Positions 32,273 to 41,578 of a stretch of 64,000 nt of DNA are shown piece after piece. The position numbers and the translations under genes were made by a program. Each line of letters begins with the position of its first letter. Within the stretch, counting starts at the first letter, position 1. Under the pieces are notes generated by a model that was not told the origin of the DNA, made no database searches, and worked only from the letters and a program-made list of their open reading frames with translations. This DNA comes from Thermoanaerobacterales bacterium (GTDB taxonomy: Bacteria; Bacillota; Thermosediminibacteria; Thermosediminibacterales; Tepidanaerobacteraceae). Location of the stretch: the NCBI GenBank assembly GCA_012840135.1, contig DUMA01000007.1, positions 1 to 64,000 of the forward strand, read 5' to 3'.

Positions 32273-33631
32273 ATGGATAAATTCGATGATATGATTTTAA
32301 AAACACTTTCAAACATGAGAAAGATAGTGGTTTACAGGAACATTTTAAAAGACCCTGTAATCACGAGATTTCAGGAAATCCTCAATCTTTCCGCCATCGG
32401 TGAGTCGGGGAATCTTGCATTAAAATATCACGATTTTATTGGAATGCTGGTGGAGAGGGCAGAATTCGAAGGAACAATTCTTTCTGGCGATTTATGGAAG
32501 GATTTCATAATTGACCTAATTCTTGCCGACGAAAATCCTTTCAGTCTCGGGTGTGAAGTATCGGGAATCAATGGAATTGGACAAGCTCTAAAGGAGCTGG
32601 CTGTCCAAGACCTTCAGTCCTTACATGACCTGTTCAACTTTGACTTCAAGTTTTTGATAGAATTATTAAATCAAAAATTTCCCGGCACAGGATTCAGGGA
32701 ATTTCCGGTACATTATGAAGCATGCGGAGTAAAAAGCCAGCCTTGTCCCATTGCCTTGTGGGAAAAAAAGAAAAATTTATTTAAAATCCTGGCAGATTCG
32801 AAGGATTGGGCTTTAAACTTGAATGAACTTGCACTTTTTTATAAAGAAGCGGGATGCGGGAAGTTCGGTAGATACTGGGGATTCAAGCTGGAAGTTACCG
32901 AAGGCAGCCCAAGGCTTTCGGGCGTTCCGGAACCCGATCCTGTAAGACTTTCAGATCTTGTGGGATATGAATCCCAGAAAAAAGAAGTCGTAGAAAACAC
33001 CCGGCAGTTTGTGATGGGATACAGTGCAAACAACATGCTGCTTTACGGCGATAGGGGCACGGGTAAATCGTCCACCATTAAAGCACTGCTTCATGAATTC
33101 GGAAAGGACGGTCTCAGAATGGTGGAAGTTCCGAAATACCACCTGGCCCACCTTTCCTGGGTGATTGCCGTGCTGAAGAAGCGTCCCCAGCGGTTTATAA
33201 TATTCATCGATGACCTTTCCTTCGAAGAAAACGAGACTGAATACAAATATCTAAAATCCATACTTGAAGGGAGTCTTGAAGCGACACCTGAAAACGTGCT
33301 TATATACGCCACTTCCAACCGCCGTCACCTGGTGCGGGAGTTTCACAGCGATACGGAAGGCGATGAAATCAAAGCCCGGGATACGGTGCAGGAAAAATTA
33401 TCTCTTTCCGACCGCTTCGGCATAACGGTGGTCTTCCCGTCGCCGGATAAAACAGAATACCTGGAGATAGTTGAGGGCATAGCCCGACAAAGAGGAATTG
33501 AACTTGATGCCGAGAAGCTGAAGGAACTTGCCATGAAATGGGAGCTATGGAACAACCAGCGTTCCGGCAGGACTGCCAAACAATTTATAGACGATCTGGC
33601 GGGAAAAATGGGAACAGGTGCCTTTCAGTAA
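32273..33631 (+). CDS. DUF815-family AAA ATPase
   Basis: A 452-residue ATPase. The N-terminal 240 residues are helical and family-specific. Walker A GDRGTGKSSTIKALL begins at residue 259, Walker B is FIIFIDDLSFEENE near 306, followed by an AAA sensor region ATSNRRHLVRE and a lid that ends near NNQRSGRTAKQFIDDL. DUF815 proteins are widespread in Firmicutes and lack a firm function. ATG 32273 has AAGGAG. It is coupled to the C39 peptidase gene, suggesting ATP-driven handling of the peptidase substrate or shared regulation (inference). Confidence 0.9.
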   Translation: MDKFDDMILKTLSNMRKIVVYRNILKDPVITRFQEILNLSAIGESGNLALKYHDFIGMLVERAEFEGTILSGDLWKDFIIDLILADENPFSLGCEVSGINGIGQALKELAVQDLQSLHDLFNFDFKFLIELLNQKFPGTGFREFPVHYEACGVKSQPCPIALWEKKKNLFKILADSKDWALNLNELALFYKEAGCGKFGRYWGFKLEVTEGSPRLSGVPEPDPVRLSDLVGYESQKKEVVENTRQFVMGYSANNMLLYGDRGTGKSSTIKALLHEFGKDGLRMVEVPKYHLAHLSWVIAVLKKRPQRFIIFIDDLSFEENETEYKYLKSILEGSLEATPENVLIYATSNRRHLVREFHSDTEGDEIKARDTVQEKLSLSDRFGITVVFPSPDKTEYLEIVEGIARQRGIELDAEKLKELAMKWELWNNQRSGRTAKQFIDDLAGKMGTGAFQ

Positions 33632-33668
33632 AAAGTGCCGGATTTATTATTAGCATCGCCAGAAACAA

Positions 33669-33709
33669 AAAGGCCTCATTATTATTGATCTTTCCGAGGC
33701 CTTTATAAT
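33669..33709. terminator. Bidirectional terminator after DUF815 gene
   Basis: AAAGGCCTC (33669-33677) pairs perfectly with GAGGCCTTT (33696-33704). T-rich sequence follows on both strands, so it can stop the plus-strand C39/DUF815 transcript and back up the minus-strand one. Confidence 0.7.
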
Positions 33710-33713
33710 TTTT

Positions 33714-33741
33714 AAAAAAAGAAGACCCATATCAGGTCTTC
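33714..33741 (-). terminator. Terminator of the LacI/TRAP catabolic operon
   Basis: GAAGACC (33721-33727) pairs with GGTCTTC (33735-33741) around 7 bases; the minus strand continues with seven T residues. It ends the 12.8-kb minus-strand operon. Confidence 0.8.
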
Positions 33742-33759
33742 GTATTTTAAAATTTTGCA

Positions 33760-35595
33760 TTAATCCGGGACACACGGCTGCCTTTTTTCAAGTATCATAT
33801 CCTCACCATTTTTATAAATAACAATATACTTCTCCCATTCAGGATCTTTTCTTGCAATTGGAGTGTCATCATCATATCGATAAAACCTTAAATGCGGCCC
33901 GCGGCTTTCATCACGCATAAGAGCTGCGGATACAACCATTTTGGCCACCTTCATCATGTTTTGATTTTCTATAAAATATGCCGGGCCGTGTTCATCGATA
34001 AATTGTTTTTTTAGTTCGAGGTCTTTTAATTTTTGCAGAGCATCTTGAAGGCCTTTGCCAGTCCTCACCACTCCTGCATTGCTTTCTACTATTTCCTGAA
34101 TCATGTTTCTCATTATTTTCGCACAGATTTCTCCATCACATGCACTGTAAAGTTTATTCACAAACTTTTCGGCTTCGGCATGTATTATCTTTTTTATCGA
34201 CTCAAACTGACGGTTCTCGTTTCCATATCTTTTTGCAGCATCTTCGCCGGCTATTTTGCCGAACACCTGACAGTCAAGGAGCGCATTGCCGCCAGGGCGA
34301 TTTGCCCCGTGCTGGCCTCCGGCTGTCTCTCCTACAGCCCATAATCCCGGCACGGTAGTTCTGGCATTTTCATTGATCTTCACGCCGCCCTGGAAGTGCT
34401 GGGCACAGGCCGCTACTTCTATAAGCTCGCCTTTTGTCAAATCTATGCCCCTGTCCGAAAACCACTTTATGGACGGCTCATTTATTTCCATTAATCTATA
34501 TAACGGGGATTCATTTCGCTTTCGTTCACCAATATCCCTGGTCTGTTCCCGGCGATACCTCGCTCGGTTTTCTTCAGAAAGCATATCGAATCTGAATCCC
34601 TCGGGATTTTTGCTGTAATCAAGATATACTTTGTGTCCGGCCTTCATTTCCTTGTAAAGAGCAATGTCAATAATGTGGGTCTTGTGCTCGTAAGAGACCG
34701 GCCAGCTGGCACCTTTTTTGAATAAGGTATTGTATATTTCTTCACAGGATGTGCCATCGGGAAAATATTTTTTCAAAAATTCCTCTCCGGCATCGTTAAT
34801 AATGCGTGGCACAGCCCTCATCATACTTCCCGAGCAGTTGAATTTGGTTTTGACGGAAGCTATTCCTATCTGTATGAACTCCATGTTTACAAGTTCTGCA
34901 CCGACTTCATATGAAAGAGCGTACCCATCTCCCGTCATCCCGGCAGGAAAGACATTGTGCCTGTAAATCATACCTCCGCCACCGGTGGCAAGGATGATAG
35001 CGCCGGTAGATATGCCAATGATGGCTTCTCCCGGATCTTTTGCCCGGGTATCCAGAGCCAGCGCTCCCACCACCTGCCCCTCATGCTTTATCAGATGTGC
35101 TACCATACAAAAATCCAGGACGTCTATATCCATTTCATTAAATCTTTTCATCAAAGCTTCCTCTATATGGACGGCAGTGTAAGGCCCCGTATAGCATGCC
35201 CGGGCATATTCCGAGCCGTCGGTCACAAACTGGTCCGCAAGGCCGTTTTTCTTCACAAAGGGCACACCAAGCCTATCCAGGTATTCGAAGGCATCCCTTG
35301 CATTTTTAGCCAGAACCTCGGCAAGGTTGTAATCCGAGACTTTACCACCTATGCGGTATATATCGTCGGCATGGTAGCGCCAGCTATCGGCCCCACCCGG
35401 CTCGGTATGGTCAAGAGTGGCATGAAAGGCCATGCGGTCGGAACAGGCCGTAGCGGTGACACCGCTTTTCCCCAGCTTGCCTTTGGTGACGATCATCACC
35501 TTTAAACCCTTATTATATTCCTTTGCGGCAATGGCAGCCCTTAAGGCTGCTCCCCCGCCGCCTACTACAAGGATGTCACAGTTTATGATTCTCAT
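33760..35595 (-). CDS. Fumarate reductase/succinate dehydrogenase-type flavoprotein
   Basis: A 611-residue FAD_binding_2 protein of the SdhA/FrdA/adenylylsulfate-reductase class. FAD Rossmann motif ILVVGGGGAALRAAIAA (8-24), the flavin-attachment and capping region with HTEPGGADSW near 62, ILATGGGGMIYRHN near 215, HFQGGVKINE near 400, GANRPGGNAL and the C-terminal ALMRDESRGPHLR are present. No iron-sulfur or membrane subunit gene is adjacent, so it is not a standard complex. It may reduce an enoate or dehydrogenate a saturated acid in the operon pathway, with an unknown electron partner. Last gene of the operon. Confidence 0.85.
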   Translation of the reverse strand: MRIINCDILVVGGGGAALRAAIAAKEYNKGLKVMIVTKGKLGKSGVTATACSDRMAFHATLDHTEPGGADSWRYHADDIYRIGGKVSDYNLAEVLAKNARDAFEYLDRLGVPFVKKNGLADQFVTDGSEYARACYTGPYTAVHIEEALMKRFNEMDIDVLDFCMVAHLIKHEGQVVGALALDTRAKDPGEAIIGISTGAIILATGGGGMIYRHNVFPAGMTGDGYALSYEVGAELVNMEFIQIGIASVKTKFNCSGSMMRAVPRIINDAGEEFLKKYFPDGTSCEEIYNTLFKKGASWPVSYEHKTHIIDIALYKEMKAGHKVYLDYSKNPEGFRFDMLSEENRARYRREQTRDIGERKRNESPLYRLMEINEPSIKWFSDRGIDLTKGELIEVAACAQHFQGGVKINENARTTVPGLWAVGETAGGQHGANRPGGNALLDCQVFGKIAGEDAAKRYGNENRQFESIKKIIHAEAEKFVNKLYSACDGEICAKIMRNMIQEIVESNAGVVRTGKGLQDALQKLKDLELKKQFIDEHGPAYFIENQNMMKVAKMVVSAALMRDESRGPHLRFYRYDDDTPIARKDPEWEKYIVIYKNGEDMILEKRQPCVPD

Positions 35596-35610
35596 GCTCT
35601 ATCCTCCAGG

Positions 35611-36705
35611 TTATGGGATCAAAACAGCTTTTACCGCTTCTTTGCTATCCATTACATCCAGAGCTCTGTTCGCATCTTTAAGATCGAAACGATGCGTGAT
35701 CATTTTTTCAAACAATTTCTCATTACTTAAAACTAAATTCATAGCCTGATGGGTATGACGAGTAGAGCTAACCCATACCCCTTGTATTCTCAGGTTTTTA
35801 TGCACCAGATCCTTATATCCGTCAAATTCTATAGTACCCATAGGCTGACCAAATCCTATAGATAAATAAGTCCCTCCTATCCGAATTAAATCTAATCCTT
35901 CTCGAAGTGCTTCAGGATAGCCTACTGCTTCTACAGCAAAGTCGACACCTCTATTGTTCGTTAAATCCATTATTATATCTTTTCTTTGTTTTTCATCCGA
36001 TTTCTTTCTATTTATTGTCACTGTAGCACCGAATTCCTTGCACAAATTCAGTCTGGTCTCCGAACCGCCTATAACTATTATTTCTCTGGCGCCGGATGCT
36101 TTAGCGAAGGCCGTACTGAATATACCTATAGGACCGGGGCCTTGAATCAAAACCACATCGCCTACATTGGGCTTTACGATATCAAATCCGTGGGCGGTGG
36201 TGGCTCCAGAACAGGAAGCCGAAACAAGAATGGCGGGATCCACATTTTTTGGTACTTTAAAAATATCCATTCCGGAGCGGATAATAATATATTCAGAATA
36301 GCACCCGTTCAAGTATGGAAATTCATTTCTAGAAATATTAATACCATATACTTTTCTATTGGGACATAAAGATGGTTCATTCAATACCGCACAATAGTAA
36401 CAGTGGCCGCAACTAACTCCTCTATTCCATAAGATCATGTCACCGGTCTTTATGGCTTCTCCATTTACATACTTCACATCACCGTTTATTTCGACTACTT
36501 CTCCAACACCTTCATGGCCTAAAATCAGAGGTAAGGCTACTCTGGGGTCCTGGCCTTTCCACATGTGCACATCGGAGCCGCATACTCCTGCAGCTTTTAT
36601 CCTGACCAGAATTTCATTTTCCCGGAGGTCAGGGATTTCGATTTCTTCCGGAATTAACGGTTTATTAAAATCTTTTAAGACCATAGCTAGAGTTTTCTTT
36701 GACAT
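35611..36705 (-). CDS. Zinc-dependent medium-chain alcohol dehydrogenase
   Basis: A 364-residue MDR enzyme. Catalytic zinc ligands in GVCGSDVHMWKG and GHEGVGEV, structural zinc cysteines in CGHCYYCAVLNEPSLC, and the NAD-binding VLIQGPGPIGIF motif near residue 175 are visible. It should interconvert a secondary alcohol and ketone on the operon's substrate, like threonine, sorbitol or related dehydrogenases. It lies 15 bases before the flavoprotein start and 37 bases after maoC-like. ATG start with AAGGAG. Substrate unknown. Confidence 0.92.
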   Translation of the reverse strand: MSKKTLAMVLKDFNKPLIPEEIEIPDLRENEILVRIKAAGVCGSDVHMWKGQDPRVALPLILGHEGVGEVVEINGDVKYVNGEAIKTGDMILWNRGVSCGHCYYCAVLNEPSLCPNRKVYGINISRNEFPYLNGCYSEYIIIRSGMDIFKVPKNVDPAILVSASCSGATTAHGFDIVKPNVGDVVLIQGPGPIGIFSTAFAKASGAREIIVIGGSETRLNLCKEFGATVTINRKKSDEKQRKDIIMDLTNNRGVDFAVEAVGYPEALREGLDLIRIGGTYLSIGFGQPMGTIEFDGYKDLVHKNLRIQGVWVSSTRHTHQAMNLVLSNEKLFEKMITHRFDLKDANRALDVMDSKEAVKAVLIP

Positions 36706-36742
36706 TATTGACAGCTCCTTCTTACGGTTTGATCCAAAAATA

Positions 36743-37159
36743 TTAGCGTATTCTCATTAAATTGACAGCTTTGATATCTATAACAATTTCTCCTTTCTGA
36801 TTTTTACATGCAACCTTGATTTTAACAATTTTTTTCTCTTTGATTATATCCTCGATTTCACCCTCGAACGTTATTGTATCTCCAATTCTAACTGGTTTTA
36901 GATACTTTATTTCCGTGCTTAAAGCTAACGAACCGGGAGAAACCAACTGAGTAATGACATTATTTGCTATACCCGCTGTAAGCATACCATGGACTATTCT
37001 TTGACCGAACATAGTAGTTTTCGCATACTCGGCATCCACGTGGTGCGGCGCAAAATCTCCCGTTATGCCCGCAAACAGAATGATGTCGGTTTCCGTAATG
37101 GTTTTGCTAAAATAGGCCCTATCTCCAACTTTAATATCGTCGATGGTTTTCTCCTTCAT
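36743..37159 (-). CDS. MaoC-family (R)-specific enoyl-CoA hydratase-like protein
   Basis: A 138-residue hot-dog-fold hydratase. The hydratase-2 motif FAGITGDFAPHHVDAEYA with catalytic Asp and His, followed by GQRIVHGMLTAGIANNV, is complete. The family adds or removes water on CoA-thioesters with R stereochemistry. Together with the CoA-transferase and crotonase in this operon it points to CoA-linked steps. ATG start with AGGAG. Confidence 0.92.
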   Translation of the reverse strand: MKEKTIDDIKVGDRAYFSKTITETDIILFAGITGDFAPHHVDAEYAKTTMFGQRIVHGMLTAGIANNVITQLVSPGSLALSTEIKYLKPVRIGDTITFEGEIEDIIKEKKIVKIKVACKNQKGEIVIDIKAVNLMRIR

Positions 37160-37179
37160 GATTTTATTCTCCTATTTTA

Positions 37180-37557
37180 TTATTTTATTTCTCCGTCCAA
37201 CTCTTTTTTCCAGTGGTCTACAACACTTTTTGGAGCATAACAAAACATCATTATCATATTCTCGCTAGAAGTGTTTTCAAGCATATGTGTTGAATTGGGA
37301 TGAATGTAAATATAGCTTCCACTTTCCACATTTTCTCTTTCATCATTTACATGCATTATCCCTTTTCCTGAAACAATAAAATACACTTCCTCCTGTTCGT
37401 GAGAATGCAAAGGCACCGATCCTCCCGGATAAACCGTTACATATCCCATCACAAAATTCTGGGCCTCTACGGGAGCACCAGGACCCACGATAACCCTTGT
37501 GAGCCTGCCGGCGGGAAATTCCGTACCTTTTATTTCTTTGATATGATATTTATCCAT
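37180..37557 (-). CDS. Single-domain cupin
   Basis: A 125-residue cupin_2 protein. Metal-binding motif 1 PLHSHEQEEVYFIVSGKG (His, His, Glu) and motif 2 YIHPNSTHMLEN are intact. Such proteins are isomerases, dioxygenase-like enzymes or sensors. Five-base spacing from the IolB-like gene and a GGAGG site inside its end show coupling. It likely acts on the same pathway; exact activity unknown. Confidence 0.85.
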   Translation of the reverse strand: MDKYHIKEIKGTEFPAGRLTRVIVGPGAPVEAQNFVMGYVTVYPGGSVPLHSHEQEEVYFIVSGKGIMHVNDERENVESGSYIYIHPNSTHMLENTSSENMIMMFCYAPKSVVDHWKKELDGEIK

Positions 37558-37561
37558 AGTT

Positions 37562-38344
37562 TTATGCCTCCTTCACAAACCTTTTATCAAAACAAACATT
37601 TGAAAACTCTCGAAATCTACCCTCTTCAAGAGATGCCATGATGAAAATGTATGATAATTTTGAGCCTGGTCCTGCTACGTTTGGGTGAAATCCAGAGGGA
37701 ACGGCGACTGCTGAGCCCTCTTTTACGACTTTGCAAATTTCTGGAGAAGCTATATCCGCAGAATAAACCATCTGGATTCCAAACTGGGGATAAGGCATGT
37801 CAAAAAATATATAAAGCTCTTCTCTTTGCGCGCCATGCTCATGGGGAGGCCAGCTTGTCCAACTACCGTTATCACCAATAGTTATACCCGCCAGGAGCCT
37901 TGATGCCTTTATTTTTTTTGAAATAATTTGATAAACATCTCTTCTGGAAGAAGTTTTTTCGCTCCCTGAAACGAAATGGGTATCAGGATCTTCGCTGACA
38001 TGATCAAAATAAATTATTTCCGGTTTGGATTTCATATTAGAAGGAACCGAAAACCATACCATTTTTACCTCTTCTTTAGTTTGGATATTAACCTGGTTAT
38101 GGGGAGGTATAAATAATCCATCATACTTATTTATCATCTTGCATACCTTATCTATCTCACAGCAGGCCTTTCCGCCTATGCAAAATATCCCCATTTCCTC
38201 ATTGCCTGTTCGTACTTCAAATCTCTCATTGTTTAAATTCAATGTGCCGCTGCTTATAAATTTCAGCGTTGAGTTTTCAGGTGTGACAATGGTTGTAAAA
38301 CCCGGTTTGTTAAAATCATATTCAAAAAACGTACCATTACTCAT
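37562..38344 (-). CDS. 5-deoxyglucuronate isomerase/KduI-family protein, IolB-like
   Basis: A 260-residue bicupin of the KduI/IolB family (PF04962). The C-terminal cupin carries His168, His170, Glu175 (PPHEHGAQREELYIFF) and a later His in PSGFHPNVAGPGS. IolB isomerises 5-deoxyglucuronate in inositol breakdown and KduI acts on 4-deoxy-uronates; the present protein could act on a related sugar acid. ATG 38344 has AGGAGGGG 7-8 bases upstream; an earlier in-frame ATG lies inside the crotonase gene without a ribosome site. No other inositol gene is present, so a true inositol role is doubtful. Confidence 0.8.
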   Translation of the reverse strand: MSNGTFFEYDFNKPGFTTIVTPENSTLKFISSGTLNLNNERFEVRTGNEEMGIFCIGGKACCEIDKVCKMINKYDGLFIPPHNQVNIQTKEEVKMVWFSVPSNMKSKPEIIYFDHVSEDPDTHFVSGSEKTSSRRDVYQIISKKIKASRLLAGITIGDNGSWTSWPPHEHGAQREELYIFFDMPYPQFGIQMVYSADIASPEICKVVKEGSAVAVPSGFHPNVAGPGSKLSYIFIMASLEEGRFREFSNVCFDKRFVKEA

Positions 38345-38357
38345 AATGACACCCCTC

Positions 38358-39140
38358 CTACCTTCCTTTAAAATCAGGTGTACGCTTTTCGGTAAATGCT
38401 CTGACTCCTTCCTTTGTGTCTTCGGTGGTAAAGCAATAAGCCAGGGCAAGAGCGTCTCTTGATGGATTTATACCCATATTATCTATTACCGTAGAATTAA
38501 TTATATCTTTATCCAGAGCCATAGTTATAGGCGCTTTCTGGGCTATTTCTTCAGCAATACTATATGCTCCTTTTCTCAACTCGTCGACGCTGTTAAAAAC
38601 TTCGGTCACCAATCCGTAATCCAGGGCCTGCTTTGAATTTATGAATTTGCCTCTATATACCATATCTTTTGCTCTGCCTTCACCGATAACTCGGGCTAAT
38701 CTGCACGGCCCTCCCCACCCTGGTATTACTCCCAGTTTTATTTCTGGCAATCCAAACTTTGCGTTTTCCGAACAAATACGGATATCGGCACATAGGGCTA
38801 ATTCCAGTCCTCCGCCCAGTGCATACCCATTTACTGCGGCAATGACCGGGATCCTGAATCTCTCGATGTGCGAGAAAACTTTGTGGCCGATTTCAATAAG
38901 GTATTTTGCTTCCCTTGGCCCCATCGTTGCGAGTTGATCTATGTCAGCTCCAGCTATGAAGGCTTTTTCTCCCGAACCGGTAATTATAACTACTCTGACC
39001 TCTTCATGGCTTTCTATTTCTGTTAGCAACTCGTCCAGTTCTTCTACTAAGGTGGTATTCAATGCATTCATAGATTTTGGTCTATTGATCGTTAACAGTG
39101 CTATCTTGCCTGTATAATCTAAATTCCATCCTTCATTCAT
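38358..39140 (-). CDS. Enoyl-CoA hydratase/isomerase (crotonase family)
   Basis: A 260-residue crotonase. AFIAGADIDQLATM (oxyanion-hole region, about 60-73), GYALGGGLELALCADIRI with the second oxyanion Gly, and FGLPEIKLGVIPGWGGPCRLARV with the catalytic Glu region are seen. FTEKRTPDFKGR is the usual C-terminus. The family also includes ring-cleaving hydrolases and dehydratases. It lies between the CoA-transferase and IolB-like genes with gaps under 25 bases. ATG start with AGGAGG. Confidence 0.93.
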   Translation of the reverse strand: MNEGWNLDYTGKIALLTINRPKSMNALNTTLVEELDELLTEIESHEEVRVVIITGSGEKAFIAGADIDQLATMGPREAKYLIEIGHKVFSHIERFRIPVIAAVNGYALGGGLELALCADIRICSENAKFGLPEIKLGVIPGWGGPCRLARVIGEGRAKDMVYRGKFINSKQALDYGLVTEVFNSVDELRKGAYSIAEEIAQKAPITMALDKDIINSTVIDNMGINPSRDALALAYCFTTEDTKEGVRAFTEKRTPDFKGR

Positions 39141-39160
39141 TTTGACTCCTCCTGATATTA

Positions 39161-40723
39161 TTATTGTTTGTACTTAATTTTATCGATTAACTTCATCGGG
39201 ATATCATAAAAGATATCAGGGTCCATCATTTTGAGTTCCCTATCAATAGCAGGAGTAAAATCCATTCTGGATAATATATCTCTTTCCAGTTCAATCCCCG
39301 GCGCTATTTCTTTTAATGTCATACCTTTTTCGGTCAATTCAAATACAGCCCTTTCAGTAACGTACAAAACTTTTTGCCCTGTTTCCCTGGCATATTCGCC
39401 GCTGAAAGTTATCTGATCGACGTTTTTTACAAACTTCTTATACTTGCCTTCATTTAATATTTTCAATTTCCCCTCTGATATTTCGATCTCTAAACCACCT
39501 GCTGTAAAAGTACCGCAAAATATAACCTTTTTTGCTGACTGGGAAATGTCGATAAATCCGCCGCATCCAGCTATATTTCTACCAAATTTGCTGACATTTA
39601 CATTACCAAACTGATCGCTTTGAGCAAGGCCTAAAAATGTTATATCCAGGCCACCACCACTATAAAAATCAAATTGTGAAGGTTCATCTATTATCGCCGT
39701 AGGATTTGTAGCAACACCGAATATTGCTCCTTGTGCCGGAATTCCACCTATAATTCCCTGCTCTATAGTCAATGTTAAAAAGTCACTAATACCTTCTTCA
39801 GCAGCCACTGCTGCAACACCATCCGGCATTCCGAATCCCAGATTAACGATGGAACCGGGCAGCAATTCCATGGCGGCGCGTCTTGCTACAATCTTTCTTT
39901 CATCCAGTTTCATAGGTGGCAGTTGAGCCAGTGGAACTTTGACCCTTCCAGTAAAACCAGGATTAAATTCTCCCTCATAAGTCTGCCATTGCTCATTATG
40001 CAAAACTATCGCATCCACCAGTATTCCCGGTATCTTTATATCTTTAGGATCCAAAGTGTTTGTTCTAGCCAGGTATTTTACCTGGCAGATTACCTTGCCG
40101 CCGGAGTTTTTTGCGGCCTGAGCCAATGCCAGAGCTTCCAGGAATACTGGCTCTTCTTCCATTGAAATGTTTCCCGCTTCATCTGCAGTGGTTCCACGGA
40201 TTATCGCAATATTTATCGGGAAAGACCTGTACAGCAAGAGTTCCCGGCCTTTTAATTCTATCAATTCCACCAGATCTTCTTTTGTGATATCATTTAGCTT
40301 TCCGCCCTCTACCCGCGGATCCACAAAGGTTTTAAGGCCTATGTGAGTGAGAAGGCCAGGCCTTCGGGCGGCAATTTCACGGTAAAGCTGTGTCATAACT
40401 CCCTGGGGCAGATTATAGGCTTCGATTTTGTTTTCATTGGCAAGTTCGGCCATTCTAGGAGACCAGCCCCAGTGCCCTCCTATCACTCTTTTGACCATTT
40501 TCTCATGGGCAAATCGGTTGATTCCCGTAGCTTTTTTATCACCCAGGCCCGAAGCATGCACAAATGTCATGTTGCACGGGTGCCCGGTATTCAAAAAACT
40601 TTCTTCGATTTTTTCCAATACAAGCGAAGGTTCAAGAACACCTCCACCGGAACCTACCGTTGCAACTGTATCCCCATCTTTGATTAATTTTACAGCCTCT
40701 TCAGGAGCCATGAGCTTGTTCAT
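39161..40723 (-). CDS. Family I CoA-transferase, fused subunits (propionate/acetate CoA-transferase type)
   Basis: A 520-residue enzyme with alpha- and beta-like halves joined, as in YdiF and propionate CoA-transferases. GSGGGVLEPSLVL near residue 25, the linker near 270, NLGFGMPDGVA near 294 and the active-site Glu321 in TIEQGIIGGIP are visible. It moves CoA from acetyl-CoA or another donor onto a carboxylic acid. This is the activation step that links imported acid to the crotonase and MaoC enzymes. Its ATG overlaps the TIM-barrel gene stop by 4 bases. Confidence 0.94.
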   Translation of the reverse strand: MNKLMAPEEAVKLIKDGDTVATVGSGGGVLEPSLVLEKIEESFLNTGHPCNMTFVHASGLGDKKATGINRFAHEKMVKRVIGGHWGWSPRMAELANENKIEAYNLPQGVMTQLYREIAARRPGLLTHIGLKTFVDPRVEGGKLNDITKEDLVELIELKGRELLLYRSFPINIAIIRGTTADEAGNISMEEEPVFLEALALAQAAKNSGGKVICQVKYLARTNTLDPKDIKIPGILVDAIVLHNEQWQTYEGEFNPGFTGRVKVPLAQLPPMKLDERKIVARRAAMELLPGSIVNLGFGMPDGVAAVAAEEGISDFLTLTIEQGIIGGIPAQGAIFGVATNPTAIIDEPSQFDFYSGGGLDITFLGLAQSDQFGNVNVSKFGRNIAGCGGFIDISQSAKKVIFCGTFTAGGLEIEISEGKLKILNEGKYKKFVKNVDQITFSGEYARETGQKVLYVTERAVFELTEKGMTLKEIAPGIELERDILSRMDFTPAIDRELKMMDPDIFYDIPMKLIDKIKYKQ

Positions 40724-41556
40724 TCTAGTCCCTCCCGATTGTTAACAGCGATTTTTGAATTTATGAATTTCAAACTTTTCAAAACTGCGGGATCCGGATC
40801 CGTGCAATATTGGAATCCCAGTTCGACCGTAATATAGCCTTCATAATTAATCCTTTTCAGATTTTGAAAGAAAACTTCATAATCCATTCTACCTGTTCCC
40901 GGCACCATGTGATCATCAGTCACGCCCATATTGTCATCTATGTGGAAATGAAGCATATTGTTTTCAATGCCCAAGAAACCGTCGGATACGGATTCTCTGT
41001 TAACAAACATATGTCCTGTATCCAGCACAAGACCTATTCTGTTCCCCAGGTCTTTAACAACCCTTTTCCCATCTTCTGCAGTCACCACCAGATCAGTTTC
41101 GTAACGGTTGCCCGGTTCCAGCATTAGATTTATGGTATTTCCTGAATATTCCATTAATTTTGAAATACTATCTATCATATTACTCCATGCGCTTTCATAG
41201 CTCTGGCCGAATCTTGCATGACCGGGGCATATGCTTATAAGAGGAGCTCCCAGGGCCACAGCTATATCTATACTTTTCTTTAGATAATCAATGCTCCTAT
41301 TTCTTATTATATCGTCGTCTATAGCTATATTTGTTGGATACCTGAACTGGGCTGGAATAAATCCGGATATATTCAAACCTGCGTTCCTTACCATATCCCT
41401 TATCTTTTCTATCTTTTCAGAGGTCATATCGTAAGCGTATGCATGGGGAGTCCCTCCCCATATTTCAACGCCGTCATACCCAAATGAAGCTATTCTTTCT
41501 ATAGCATCCTCCAGTGAGTAATAGAAATAGGGAAATGTTGAAATACTTGTTTTCAA
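40720..41556 (-). CDS. Sugar phosphate isomerase/epimerase-like TIM barrel (AP_endonuc_2)
   Basis: A 278-residue xylose-isomerase-like TIM barrel. Metal ligands Glu147 (LMLEPGN), Asp179 and His182 (VLDTGHM), His205 (LHFHIDD) and Glu245 (ITVELGFQ) are complete. The N-terminal GYDGVEIWGGTPHAYA resembles fructoselysine 3-epimerase FrlC. The same fold also includes 3-dehydroshikimate dehydratases and IolE/IolH, of interest beside the shikimate-dehydrogenase-like gene of this operon. The start is TTG 41556, eight bases after GGAGGG. Activity could be epimerase or dehydratase. Confidence 0.85.
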   Translation of the reverse strand: MKTSISTFPYFYYSLEDAIERIASFGYDGVEIWGGTPHAYAYDMTSEKIEKIRDMVRNAGLNISGFIPAQFRYPTNIAIDDDIIRNRSIDYLKKSIDIAVALGAPLISICPGHARFGQSYESAWSNMIDSISKLMEYSGNTINLMLEPGNRYETDLVVTAEDGKRVVKDLGNRIGLVLDTGHMFVNRESVSDGFLGIENNMLHFHIDDNMGVTDDHMVPGTGRMDYEVFFQNLKRINYEGYITVELGFQYCTDPDPAVLKSLKFINSKIAVNNREGLE

Positions 41557-41578
41557 ATATTACCCTCCTCGTATCTCT

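Noticed and set aside
37562-38344. Complete myo-inositol degradation pathway
   Set aside because: Only an IolB-like protein is present; no IolG, IolD, IolC or IolJ homologue is seen nearby.
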